From Streptomyces phaeolivaceus (lineage in GTDB: Bacteria > Actinomycetota > Actinomycetes > Streptomycetales > Streptomycetaceae), in assembly GCF_009184865.1 (NCBI RefSeq), contig NZ_CP045096.1, positions 3,224,001 through 3,288,000 of the forward strand: 64,000 nucleotides of DNA, read 5' to 3'. This document shows positions 47,304 through 55,767 of this stretch, one piece after another. The notes below the pieces were generated by a model. That model had not been told where the DNA came from. It did not search any database and saw only the letters and a program-made list of their open reading frames with translations. The stretch's first letter is position 1; the number at the start of each line of letters is the position of its first letter. Position numbers and translations under genes: made by a program.

Positions 47304-47507
47304 ATGCGCCCCATGCCAACCGACCTCGCCCATTGCCTCGAAGCGCGGCAGAGCGCCTACCGCCAGCTCGCCACCCGGCCGTGCACTTCGCTGCGACGCG
47401 AACTCATCCGGCTCTCGACGACGGGGCTGTTCCACCCGTACTGGGAGGGCCGCCTGACGACCGCCGCACGGTCGGCGATGTACGCGGGGAGGGGCACAGG
47501 AAGCTGA
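47304..47507 (+). CDS. Small hypothetical protein, 67 aa
   Basis: ATG at 47304. The sequence (LAHCLEARQSAYRQLATRPC, then LSTTGLFHPYWEGRLTTAAR) has natural composition. It precedes the DUF6233 gene by 35 bases in the same direction. No family recognised. Confidence 0.4.
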   Translation: MRPMPTDLAHCLEARQSAYRQLATRPCTSLRRELIRLSTTGLFHPYWEGRLTTAARSAMYAGRGTGS

Positions 47508-47542
47508 CTGTGCGACGCCCCCGTACAGGGATGGTGCACTTC

Positions 47543-47962
47543 ATGTCCCAGCTGCCACCTGATCAGCTCCGGCTCCGGGCGATCCTTGCCTACATCGACC
47601 GCCAGATAGCGGAACACCAGGCTGTGGCCGTCTATCTGCGGCTCCAGCGGGACGCTGTGCTGGCCGCGCTCGCAGACTCCGAGGGCCGTCGTCCGCAGCG
47701 GCCGGCACGCAGGCCGAAGGGCGGGGGCCATCTCCCCGCCCTCGCCCCGCCGTCGGCGAGGGATGTGGGCTTCGTCGTACAGCAGAAACGCACCCCGACG
47801 GGGCCCGAGCCCGCCGTGATCCACTTGGATGACTGCACCATGGTCGAGGGCACTCCGCATCGGATCAGAGCGGACGAGGCGCGGGCGGCACTGACTGATC
47901 CGAGTATCGAGCCGTGCCAGTTCTGTCGGCCGGACACCGAGCTGGGCGTTGACGTGGCGTGA
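47543..47962 (+). CDS. DUF6233-type protein
   Basis: 139 aa from the ATG at 47543 (an ATG at 47531 is also in frame). Helical N-terminus (LPPDQLRLRAILAYIDRQIA), a Pro/Arg-rich linker, and the conserved end AVIHLDDCTMVEGTPHRIRA, then CQFCRPDTELGV, which marks this Streptomyces family. The Cys residues may bind zinc. Function unknown. Confidence 0.75.
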   Translation: MSQLPPDQLRLRAILAYIDRQIAEHQAVAVYLRLQRDAVLAALADSEGRRPQRPARRPKGGGHLPALAPPSARDVGFVVQQKRTPTGPEPAVIHLDDCTMVEGTPHRIRADEARAALTDPSIEPCQFCRPDTELGVDVA

Positions 47963-48129
47963 CCGGCCTGACCACTGTCCGGCCTGTACGAGGAATGGGC
48001 GTGCTCTTGGGCGCATGGGTGAGATGTGTCAGCGCATCGCCTCCGTGACGGATCGGAGCGCCGTCACCCTGGACGTGGGCGTCTACGGAGAGAGGTCCGA
48101 GGGGGAACGTGTCCAGCCGCCGGTGTCGG

Positions 48130-48580
48130 TCAGTCGTCAGTCTGGGTCGTGCCCTCGTCGAATGCTGGTACGTCGCCGGGCCTCATGTCGTGGCGGATCC
48201 GGAGAACCCCGACCGGGTGTCTCCACGCTCCTCGGTCCCGGGCGGTGTCCACGTCGATCTCGGTGACGGTGTCCGGCTCGACGAGTATCACGTCGAGCGG
48301 GGTCCGCGATCTCCACGACGTCGTGAAGCGCACGCCCGCCCAGGGGTGAGCGGGCCCGGCCGCGGTCAGCCGCTCGCCGAGGCTGCGGGCCACTTCGGGA
48401 TGCAACGGCATAGTGCGGGCGACGAGCCGCAGCGTCCCGCCTTGGTCGTAGCGGCCGAGGAGTGCGGTCCGGGGACGGTCCAGGGCTCCGGTGATGCCGC
48501 CGACGATGGCCTCGGTCGTGTCCCTGCGGCGGATCTTGTACCAGCCGCGCACCCCGGGCAGGTAGCGTTGCGCCCCGCCC
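48130..48580 (-). pseudogene. ATP-dependent DNA ligase, C-terminal piece
   Basis: Encodes GGAQRYLPGVRGWYKIRRRD, TTEAIVGGITG, PLDVILVEPDTVTEIDV and WRHPVGVLRIR, the OB-fold end of actinobacterial ATP-dependent DNA ligases. It is joined on its 5' side to the recombinase-trio element. Rejoined with 55379-55694 and 59867-60122 it completes a 340-aa ligase exactly in frame. Confidence 0.88.
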
Positions 48581-48649
48581 TTCAGCTTCCCTGTCAAGTT
48601 CAGCGTGTTGAAGCGAGGCCGGCGGACGGACAGCGTCAAGGACCACGCC

Positions 48650-49051
48650 TCACCTCCTCGCGATGACGTGCACCTTGCCCCCGGCCTCTGCCAGCTGCTG
48701 GCGAAGCTCTTCGTTTTCAAGTTGTGCGAGATGGAGGGCGCCGACGAGAGCTTCATTGTCTGCCTTCAACTGTCGGATCTCTTCCGCATCATCCTTCCGT
48801 AGTCGCTTCAACCTGGCGACCTCCCGGCGGAGGCGTTGTTCGCTGTCTGGAGTGCCGCCGAGGGCTCGCACCTTCTGGTAGAAGAGGTTCTTGAGGTCGA
48901 GGTGCCGTTGGGTGAGCGCGTTTCTCGGAACTCCTGCCTCTACTGCCAGAGCGACGATGGTTAGAGCGCCGCTTGAGTTCTCCGATTCTCCAGTGAGGAT
49001 TCGTTCCATGGCCGCTTTAATGCGGATGCGCTCGTCGTGTGTGGGACTCAC
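48650..49051 (-). CDS. TnpC-like (DUF6262-type) coiled-coil protein
   Basis: 133 aa, GTG start with AAGGAA upstream. The N-terminal 60 residues are an HTH-like helical domain (ALTIVALAVEAGVPRNALTQ). The C-terminal half is a long coiled coil (RLRREVARLKRLRKDDAEEI; ADNEALVGALHLAQLENEEL). This is the layout of TnpC, the accessory protein of Tn554-type transposons, which influences orientation and efficiency of insertion. It lies at the left end of the element, separated from the recombinases by the methyltransferase gene. Confidence 0.75.
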   Translation of the reverse strand: MSPTHDERIRIKAAMERILTGESENSSGALTIVALAVEAGVPRNALTQRHLDLKNLFYQKVRALGGTPDSEQRLRREVARLKRLRKDDAEEIRQLKADNEALVGALHLAQLENEELRQQLAEAGGKVHVIARR

Positions 49052-49252
49052 TCTGTTTCCTTAAATTTCTGTTTGGGATCCCGGATTCGGCGGGACCCGG
49101 TGGGCGCAGTTGCGCAGTGATTCTCGAAGCCGACGAAACGACTCACCGTCTCGCTGCCCAGCCACCAGGGCCCGGGCAACTGCACGCGCTTAGGCGCCGA
49201 TCTCGCTGTGCACCGTTGGCAACTCCACCCTCCGCCCGCAAAGATCGCGGGT

Positions 49253-50011
49253 ATGGCATCCCACGTGAACCAAGCCCGCGCCCTGTCCTTTGATACCGTT
49301 GCCACGCAGTACGCTGCGACCCGCCCGGGCTATCCACCAGCCCTTTTTGACGCCGTAGAGGAACTCGCCGGCCGAGCGCTGGCCGACGCCGACGTGCTGG
49401 ACTGTGGGGCTGGCACCGGCATCGCCACCCGGCTGCTGAGCGAACGCGGCGCCCGCGTCGTCGCCCTGGAGCCGGGCGCCGGTATGGCCGCGGAGCTGCG
49501 CCAGGCCGAGCTGGAGGTTCCGCTGGTGCGGGGTGAAGGGAACCGACTGCCCTTCGCCGCCAGCAGGTTCGACGTGATCACCTACGCCCAGGCTTGGCAC
49601 TGGACCGACCCGGCCCGCTCCGTCCCCGAAGCACTGCGTGTGCTGCGCCCGCACGGCGTGTTGGCCCTGTGGTGGAACCAGGCCGACGTCAGCGTCCCGT
49701 GGATCGCGGCGGAGGAGGACCGGCTCGCGCCCTTCACTCGCGGTTTCCCGACGACTGTGGCCGAGCTCTTTGCTTCGTTTCCGGTCAGGGTGGCTACCCG
49801 CGAGATCACGTGGTCGCGCCGGATCACCGTCGAAGAGCACGTCCGCAACCTCGCCACCCACTCGCACTTCGTGGTCATGGACCCCGTCGAGCGGACAGAA
49901 CTCCTCGACGCGAACCGTACCGCGCTTGCGCGGCTCTTCCCCGATGGCGAGCTTGATGAGCCGTACCGGTGCGGTCTGACCGTCGTACGGCCGGCCACCA
50001 CTCATGCCTGA
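49253..50011 (+). CDS. SAM-dependent methyltransferase, element cargo
   Basis: 252 aa from the ATG at 49253. Class I signature: ADVLDCGAGTGIATRLLSER (motif I), VVALEPGAGM, and FDVITYAQAWHWTDPARSVP. The N-terminal SFDTVATQYAATRPGYPPAL is typical of methyltransferases acting on small molecules. It is the only cargo gene of the 6.8-kb element, reads opposite to the recombinases and its end overlaps the third recombinase by 10 bases. It might give resistance or modify a metabolite; the substrate is unknown. Confidence 0.85.
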   Translation: MASHVNQARALSFDTVATQYAATRPGYPPALFDAVEELAGRALADADVLDCGAGTGIATRLLSERGARVVALEPGAGMAAELRQAELEVPLVRGEGNRLPFAASRFDVITYAQAWHWTDPARSVPEALRVLRPHGVLALWWNQADVSVPWIAAEEDRLAPFTRGFPTTVAELFASFPVRVATREITWSRRITVEEHVRNLATHSHFVVMDPVERTELLDANRTALARLFPDGELDEPYRCGLTVVRPATTHA

Positions 50012-52065
50012 TCAGAGCTGGAACTCAAAGGGTCACTGAGGATGACGCGAGAGCGGTCGTGGTGGTCGGCTTGGGCGCGAAGAAGGTCGGCTCGGGCGCG
50101 CATTCGATGACCGAGTGGATCTGGAACGTTGAGGGCTTGCCCGTTCAGGGATTCTGCCTCCTTCCTCATGAGCCGGGCATGGCTATCGAGCCGTGCCACG
50201 TTCGAGCATGACGAGACGCATCGGTCCAGGCGAGGCGATTCTCTGTTGGTGACACGATTGCAGAGCGCCCGGTCGGGTTTATAGACACACATGAGCATGG
50301 CCGATGGGTTGTCATAGACCGCCAGTGATGGGTTCTGAAGAAGTGCACGAGCCTGCCGTGCGGTGACCACGGATCCGGAGAATTCAGGGGCATGCTGGGC
50401 CGCGTTGATCGCTCTCCGAGCTGCTGAACCAGATACTCCTTCACCGTTCGCCAAGTCATCGTTGAGCGCGGCGAGAGTGTCGGCAACCGACAGGGCCGTT
50501 TCAACGTCCAGGAGGTCATGGATCCCGTCCCGACTTCGGGATGCGTATCCGACGCTCATGGCAGTACGCATATGTCCGTACTGAATAGCGAGTGCGACCA
50601 GGCCGCCCGGACGCCTTGCTATATGCCAGGCCAACGTTCGACGAAAACGTGATACCCCGACAGCTCCGTACTTGTCAGCTGGGATCACCTCATGAGGGCG
50701 CCCAAAACGCTTGGCAAGGTCCGAAGCCCACATGGTGAAGTTTTCGATCCTCTTGTTCATCGTTTCTGGTATAACGCCGCCGAACAAATATCCCTCCGGG
50801 GTCAGGCGCTCAACGATGCGAATAGCCTTGACCACCGGGTCAATTGCAACCCACGGCACATCGCGTAGGACACCTTGAGGAACGTGATTCCCCTCGTCGT
50901 CGAGTGCCGTCTTGAAGACGCGGCTGTAGATTAGGTGCCGTCCTGACCTCGGATCGGGGCAACATCCCTTTTCGAGTCCCTGAACTTCGCGGGGGCGCAT
51001 TCCGGTCAGGTACGAGACCGCTACGTAAGCGGCAGTGAGCAGATGGCGCCTTAGGGCCTCAACCTCCGAGTAGTCGATGAATTCCGTCCATGGAAGTCCA
51101 TCGATTTGTCCAACTACCTCAGTGAGGACTGGAGCTGGTCCGCTGGCAGACAGAAGATGATCCCTCCAAGACCCTTCGATAACCTGACGGTGGACCTGGC
51201 GAATCGAAGCACCTGTCACGAAGGAGATGTACTTTGCCGCGAGGCCACTCCGGTTTCCGGCAGCCATACTGGGCGGCGATATTCCGGCAGTTATCAGCCC
51301 TCTTAGATATTCCTCAAGCGCAGCCCCACCCGCTGGAGTGGAAGGTGTCAGTTCACTTTGGGTCAGTATCTCTTCCCTCCTGTCGATGGCGCGAAGGATG
51401 TCGTCGGAAAAATCGTCGACCACGCGGAGGGCCCAGATGAGCAATGGGCCCATGGTTTGAGGTGTGATCGGGGCGGTGACGTTCTCGCCAGTGGACGATC
51501 CGGCTGGAAGGAAGTCATCGGCTCCTTCACTGAGCCACGGTGGTTCGCAGATCCCGATAGGCAAGGGATTCGAAGAGTCGAGAGCCCACAGTCGCGTGAT
51601 AGAGGCCAGCACCTTCTGGACGGAAACGCGTGGCTGGCCTCGGCTTCCAAGATGGAGGGCATACGCTCGCAAATTCTCAGGAGTGCAATCGCGCAGCGAG
51701 GCATGACCTGATTCCTCCAGCCACTGGCAGAAGGCCCGCCATTTCATAGCCATGGGATAGACCTGGCCTGGAGACACCGTGGTTCGCCAACGGGATGGCT
51801 TTCCTATCAGAAAGCTTGTGGGCAGCGATGTGTTGATCAGCAACCAGACCAGATAACGCAGCTCTGATTGAAACGAGACAGGGAAGCGATCCCAATGAAT
51901 CGTCTCGATTGATGTCCCTGGCCCGTGCGCCAGGCCAGCCAGATTCCAGGACCGGTCTCCGAAGCGGGGTATCGGTCCGGTGAAACCCTCGGCTATCAGA
52001 CCGGGGAGAATGGCATCAGCATCCGGAGCCGGATAGAAGTAGACCTCTTGAACGGAAACGGTCAC
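50002..52065 (-). CDS. Tyrosine recombinase, third of the trio
   Basis: 687 aa; GTG start overlaps the stop of the second recombinase (GTGA). The catalytic domain has YLTGMRPREVQGLEKG (Arg I), VSRFRRTLAWHIARR (Arg II region), and YGHMRTAMSVGYASR with His and the nucleophile Tyr. A C-terminal extension of about 150 residues has Cys and His pairs (CVYKPDRALC; LDRCVSSC) that may bind zinc. It should act with its two partners in moving the element. Confidence 0.85.
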   Translation of the reverse strand: MTVSVQEVYFYPAPDADAILPGLIAEGFTGPIPRFGDRSWNLAGLAHGPGTSIETIHWDRFPVSFQSELRYLVWLLINTSLPTSFLIGKPSRWRTTVSPGQVYPMAMKWRAFCQWLEESGHASLRDCTPENLRAYALHLGSRGQPRVSVQKVLASITRLWALDSSNPLPIGICEPPWLSEGADDFLPAGSSTGENVTAPITPQTMGPLLIWALRVVDDFSDDILRAIDRREEILTQSELTPSTPAGGAALEEYLRGLITAGISPPSMAAGNRSGLAAKYISFVTGASIRQVHRQVIEGSWRDHLLSASGPAPVLTEVVGQIDGLPWTEFIDYSEVEALRRHLLTAAYVAVSYLTGMRPREVQGLEKGCCPDPRSGRHLIYSRVFKTALDDEGNHVPQGVLRDVPWVAIDPVVKAIRIVERLTPEGYLFGGVIPETMNKRIENFTMWASDLAKRFGRPHEVIPADKYGAVGVSRFRRTLAWHIARRPGGLVALAIQYGHMRTAMSVGYASRSRDGIHDLLDVETALSVADTLAALNDDLANGEGVSGSAARRAINAAQHAPEFSGSVVTARQARALLQNPSLAVYDNPSAMLMCVYKPDRALCNRVTNRESPRLDRCVSSCSNVARLDSHARLMRKEAESLNGQALNVPDPLGHRMRARADLLRAQADHHDRSRVILSDPLSSSSDQA

Positions 52066-53807
52066 AGATCGTACTGTCCTTCCAGGAGTCGCTTGACGAC
52101 TTCCTTGTCGCCTGACGAGACTCTTGCCGACGCATCAGTCCAGATAGCGTCACCCAGCCGAGCCTTCAAGTCCTCCAGGCGCATAAAAGGAGAGCCCCAC
52201 TCCTCTGCCCATATTTCGTCTCCCAGAACGGAGCGCAGACTGGCTATCGAGCGATGCAGATATCCCAAGCGGGGATGATGTTTTGGGTGTATCCGCGCGT
52301 TCGGGCAGGCCGTACACATCAAGAACGAGGCATTGCAGCCCATTCCCGGTGTGCTGAACGGACTGTTCTCGTAGTCGGAGCAGTCCGCGGTGGGCGTCTC
52401 CTGCCCGCCGGCCTCGGCGGACGCGGCCAGTTGCGCACGCAGGACGACCTGCTGAGCATGGGCGAGGGCGCTCTCGGCCCCTTTCGCGATGATCGGGACG
52501 GAGGCTTCCTGAACCTGGGGCTCGGGGAGGACGTAGACGCTGTCGTGGGTTTCCTGGCTGTTCTGACCGGGCTCTCGACGATGCAGTGCATTCACTGTCT
52601 TGCGCATCCTGCGCAGGGGCGCACCAGTCAGGCCGGTTTCGTTCAGCCAGCAGTCCGCAGCATTCTTCGTGAGTCCGATGCTGAACGGTGTGACGGGAGA
52701 TAGGTTCCTCGACCCCGGCTGGGAGTTTCGCCAGACGAGGAGGAAGTCGAGGCTGTTGTCGGCAGCAGTGACGAAAGCTCTAGCGTGAGACGTCGCCTCC
52801 AGTGCCTGTGTGATCAGTCTCCCCGGGGTGTCGGCACCGCCGTCCGTGACGTTCCTCGTCTCGAAATGACGCCCCGCGCCCCGTCTTGGCTTTTCCAACT
52901 CCATCCGGTAGGTGGGGAATCCCCCGGATCCGCTGTCGGACATGGCCCGCGGTGTGCACATGTCTGATACGACCGTCGCGTTCAGCCCGAACTCCATGAC
53001 AAGCAGAACAGACAGCGCATATGCTTCGGCGCGGCTCAGGAATAGGCGCATCCAGGTCCACTGGGCGTTGTCGCCCCCGAGCGCGGTGACGTACTGCGGA
53101 AGATTGCGCTTCCAGCCATTGTCGCGGCGGATGTGAGGAACGTAGCCGGTCCGGGTAAGGGCGTCCAAGGCTTCCCCGATGAGCCAATCCCGGCTCTGCG
53201 GTTCGAAGGCACCAGCGCGCCACTGATGAAGATGTGCAGTGTTGGATTGGATCCTGAGGTGGGCGGAGCGGAATATCTTCCGGGCCGCCGCACGTACCTC
53301 CTGAAACTCGTCCGGGGCCAGTGCTTGCTCCTTGGTCCTGACAGTTGGAAGCCGCTTGGCCATCGCGGATCTCGTCGCCTCGCTTAGGTCCGCTTGTTTG
53401 CGCAGGAAGCCGCCCAGAGAGGTGACTTGGTGGTAACCGTAGATGCCCTCAGGCCGACGCATCCGCCATCTGTTCCACAGAGCTGGCGTGAGGTCTTCAA
53501 GTCTCTGAGGCGGGATATCCTGTCCGGCGCAGAAGCGACCGAACGCGAGAAGGTAGAACCACATGGCTCGGCTGGACTTGAGGGAGTCCCAACCGCCCCC
53601 TGGAGCACACTTCTCGGAGAACCACCGTGCGAAGGCGTGTTGCAGCTCAGCGCTTACCGGAAGCTGGTCGAACTCGAAGGTGTCGATGTTTCCTTTCTTG
53701 TCGCGATGCTCGACTTTCAGCCCATCGTGCTGACGAGGGGCTGGCCGGTGATGTGACTCCGTCGGCAACGCGGCCTTCCGCCCTCGCCGGCTCACAGGAC
53801 TGCCCAA
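52062..53807 (-). CDS. Tyrosine-recombinase-like protein, second of the trio
   Basis: 581 aa, overlapping both neighbours. The N-terminal region has a SAM-like core-binding pattern (FYLLAFGRFCAGQDIPPQRL). The central part resembles an integrase catalytic fold (AYALSVLLVMEFGLNATVVS), and LRRMRKTVNALHRREPG holds a possible Arg II, but a complete R-H-R-H-Y set is not evident. A C-terminal Cys cluster (MGCNASFLMCTACPNARIH) is shared in style with the third protein. It is probably a structural or partly active partner. Confidence 0.75.
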   Translation of the reverse strand: MGSPVSRRGRKAALPTESHHRPAPRQHDGLKVEHRDKKGNIDTFEFDQLPVSAELQHAFARWFSEKCAPGGGWDSLKSSRAMWFYLLAFGRFCAGQDIPPQRLEDLTPALWNRWRMRRPEGIYGYHQVTSLGGFLRKQADLSEATRSAMAKRLPTVRTKEQALAPDEFQEVRAAARKIFRSAHLRIQSNTAHLHQWRAGAFEPQSRDWLIGEALDALTRTGYVPHIRRDNGWKRNLPQYVTALGGDNAQWTWMRLFLSRAEAYALSVLLVMEFGLNATVVSDMCTPRAMSDSGSGGFPTYRMELEKPRRGAGRHFETRNVTDGGADTPGRLITQALEATSHARAFVTAADNSLDFLLVWRNSQPGSRNLSPVTPFSIGLTKNAADCWLNETGLTGAPLRRMRKTVNALHRREPGQNSQETHDSVYVLPEPQVQEASVPIIAKGAESALAHAQQVVLRAQLAASAEAGGQETPTADCSDYENSPFSTPGMGCNASFLMCTACPNARIHPKHHPRLGYLHRSIASLRSVLGDEIWAEEWGSPFMRLEDLKARLGDAIWTDASARVSSGDKEVVKRLLEGQYDL

Positions 53808-55333
53808 TCATCGCGCAGGTCCTGAATCCGGCTAGTTTCCGCTGCGAGTTGGGCGAGAATCCAGGATACGTCGTCAACTGCCGAGTCAGTCGAGTCGTCT
53901 GATGCTCGCCCAGGCGTGGCAATCAGAGAGTGCAATTGCAGGTCGGAAACGGGTGCCAGATAGATCTTGCGGGTGGTTTCGACGTCCGCGTGCCCGAGTA
54001 GGTCCTGGACCATGCGCCACGGATCTCCATAAAGGAGAAGGAAGTCCCGGCGCTCTTGAGGTGTCAGGCCGAGACGGACGTCCATGACATGGTGAAGCAC
54101 AACCAGCATGTAGAGAGCGAAAGAATGCCGACACATGTGTGGGGTGCAGAAAGGAGGTTCAGCGATCGTTTTGGCCAGAACCTTCTGGCACCGGTCCGTA
54201 GCGGTGCGGAATATTCCCTCCCACGACGACGGCTGAAACGGTAGCCCTGACTCGTTGAGCCATACCCAAAGAGGCTCGGGACCGTCGGGTCCTTCCGTGA
54301 AAAGAAGAGCCCGCTCTTCGACACCTGCCTGTGCCAGTGCCGTCTTTCCGACCGTTCCGTCACGGTCGCGCCAGTGGAGAACCTTCATGCGGTGCCCCGA
54401 GACCGAAGTCACAAGACGCAGCTGCGGAAGTCTTTCATACCTTCCCTGACGTTGGGCCCGGCGGATGCTTGCCGCCCGGGTCGATTCACAGTACGTCTCT
54501 ATCTCACCCACGACCGGGCTCGCGACGTAAAAGGTTCGAGCACGTTTCGACTTCGTTACCACCGGAGCAAGCCGACTTGCATAGTACCGGCGCTCGTCCA
54601 TCGTCAAATTCGGGATCTCCAGTGTCAGTAGAGAGGCCCCCTCGGTAAGCCGAACCCCGGACGAGAACAACAGATTGGCGAAGGCCGAATTTCGATCCGC
54701 CAAGCGACCAGCCCAGGCCGCGTCGGGAACCCCGTCGGCAGAGAACCCGCGCAAGCCAACGTCTACCCACCGACGGAACGTCCTGGGCGTCAGCCAGCGC
54801 ACATTACTGGACCTCGCGTCTTTGGCCCGGGCGGCAGGCACCTCCACGATCTGCCCGTGCCGCCCGATCGCCTCACGCGTCTCAATCGGACTCACGGACA
54901 CGTACTGCTGCTTGACCGCCCACGAGTACAAGCGACCCAAAGCAGCGAGGCCACGGTTCCAACGTGCGCCGCCGACCTTCTCCGGATTGCGAATAGACCT
55001 CGTCCGCCAGTCCTCAAAGTCCCACAGATCGCTGGAAGTTGCCTCATCCCAGTTCTTGCCCCGGACCCACAGGAAATCGAAGAAGACGCAATAGTCGGTC
55101 GTATAGTTCCGCTTTGACTCCGGCTCAAGCCGGGAAAACGACGAACGGGCCAGAAACTGGCTCAGCCGTCCGTCGACCTGGCAGTTGGGCGACAACAGAA
55201 TCGGAGTCCCTGGCCGGATCCCCGCACGTGTCTCGCGCTCCTCCAAGTCCTCCCAGCCGCCCAGCGCCGACACTCGGGTCGCCTCGACGACCCGCCTCGC
55301 CGACACCCAGTAGACACGCCACCCTGACACCAC
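53792..55333 (-). CDS. Tyrosine recombinase, first of the trio
   Basis: 513 aa, GTG start 45 bases inside the right end of the element. The catalytic residues are clear: LFSSGVRLTEGASLLTLEI (Arg I), TPHMCRHSFALYML (H-x-x-R), and LLGHADVETTRKIYL (His and nucleophile Tyr). The N-terminal core-binding domain is YTTDYCVFFDFLWVRG. Its end overlaps the second recombinase by 16 bases, so the three are translated as one unit. Confidence 0.9.
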   Translation of the reverse strand: MVSGWRVYWVSARRVVEATRVSALGGWEDLEERETRAGIRPGTPILLSPNCQVDGRLSQFLARSSFSRLEPESKRNYTTDYCVFFDFLWVRGKNWDEATSSDLWDFEDWRTRSIRNPEKVGGARWNRGLAALGRLYSWAVKQQYVSVSPIETREAIGRHGQIVEVPAARAKDARSSNVRWLTPRTFRRWVDVGLRGFSADGVPDAAWAGRLADRNSAFANLLFSSGVRLTEGASLLTLEIPNLTMDERRYYASRLAPVVTKSKRARTFYVASPVVGEIETYCESTRAASIRRAQRQGRYERLPQLRLVTSVSGHRMKVLHWRDRDGTVGKTALAQAGVEERALLFTEGPDGPEPLWVWLNESGLPFQPSSWEGIFRTATDRCQKVLAKTIAEPPFCTPHMCRHSFALYMLVVLHHVMDVRLGLTPQERRDFLLLYGDPWRMVQDLLGHADVETTRKIYLAPVSDLQLHSLIATPGRASDDSTDSAVDDVSWILAQLAAETSRIQDLRDDWAVL

Positions 55334-55378
55334 GAACCTCCCTGCTGACCTGCTTCAACACGCAGATTCAACAGGGAA

Positions 55379-55694
55379 TTCAGCACGATCCCTTCCACAC
55401 CGGACACCTCGGTCCATGACGTTAGCCACTCCTGGGTGGTCTTCACCTCGCTGGTCTGGGGGCAGAGCGTCCACGGCGCGGTCAGCCGGTGTCTGGTGAA
55501 GAGCTCCTCCAGGGCCGCGCGCCGGGCGGCGTACGGTTCGCGGAGCAGCTCGGTGCCGTCGATCTGGAGTACGTCGAAGGCGATGAAGTGTGCGGGGAGC
55601 CCCTCGGCGAGCCGCTGGGCGGTTCGTCCGCTGGAGGCAGCCCGGCGTTGCAGCGCCTCGAACGACAGCTGGTCTCCACCCCAGACGACCAGCT
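55379..55694 (-). pseudogene. ATP-dependent DNA ligase, middle piece
   Basis: Minus-strand reading gives GELVVWGGDQLSFEALQRRA, HFIAFDVLQIDGTELL, APWTLCPQTSEV and SGVEGIVL, covering ligase motifs III-IV and the start of motif V. It lies between the STAND cassette and the recombinase element and is open at both ends. Confidence 0.88.
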
Positions 55695-55767
55695 CGCCGT
55701 TTATGTGAGTTGCCGCTCGTGTCTCATGCCAAGCCCAAGTAGGGCGCGGTGATGTGCATTTCCTGTG

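Larger units (their letters stand above)
48587..55378 (-). mobile_element. Tn554/RIT-like element with three tyrosine recombinases
   Basis: 6,792 bp inserted in the DNA ligase gene. TTCAGC is present at both junctions (48581-48586 and 55379-55384). The ends are inverted repeats of the form TTCCCTGT, about 8 variable bases, then GCGTGTTGAAGC. Genes: three overlapping recombinases and a TnpC-like protein on the minus strand, and a methyltransferase on the plus strand. A 6-bp repeated core and TnpC recall Tn554; three recombinases in a row recall RIT elements. Confidence 0.85.
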
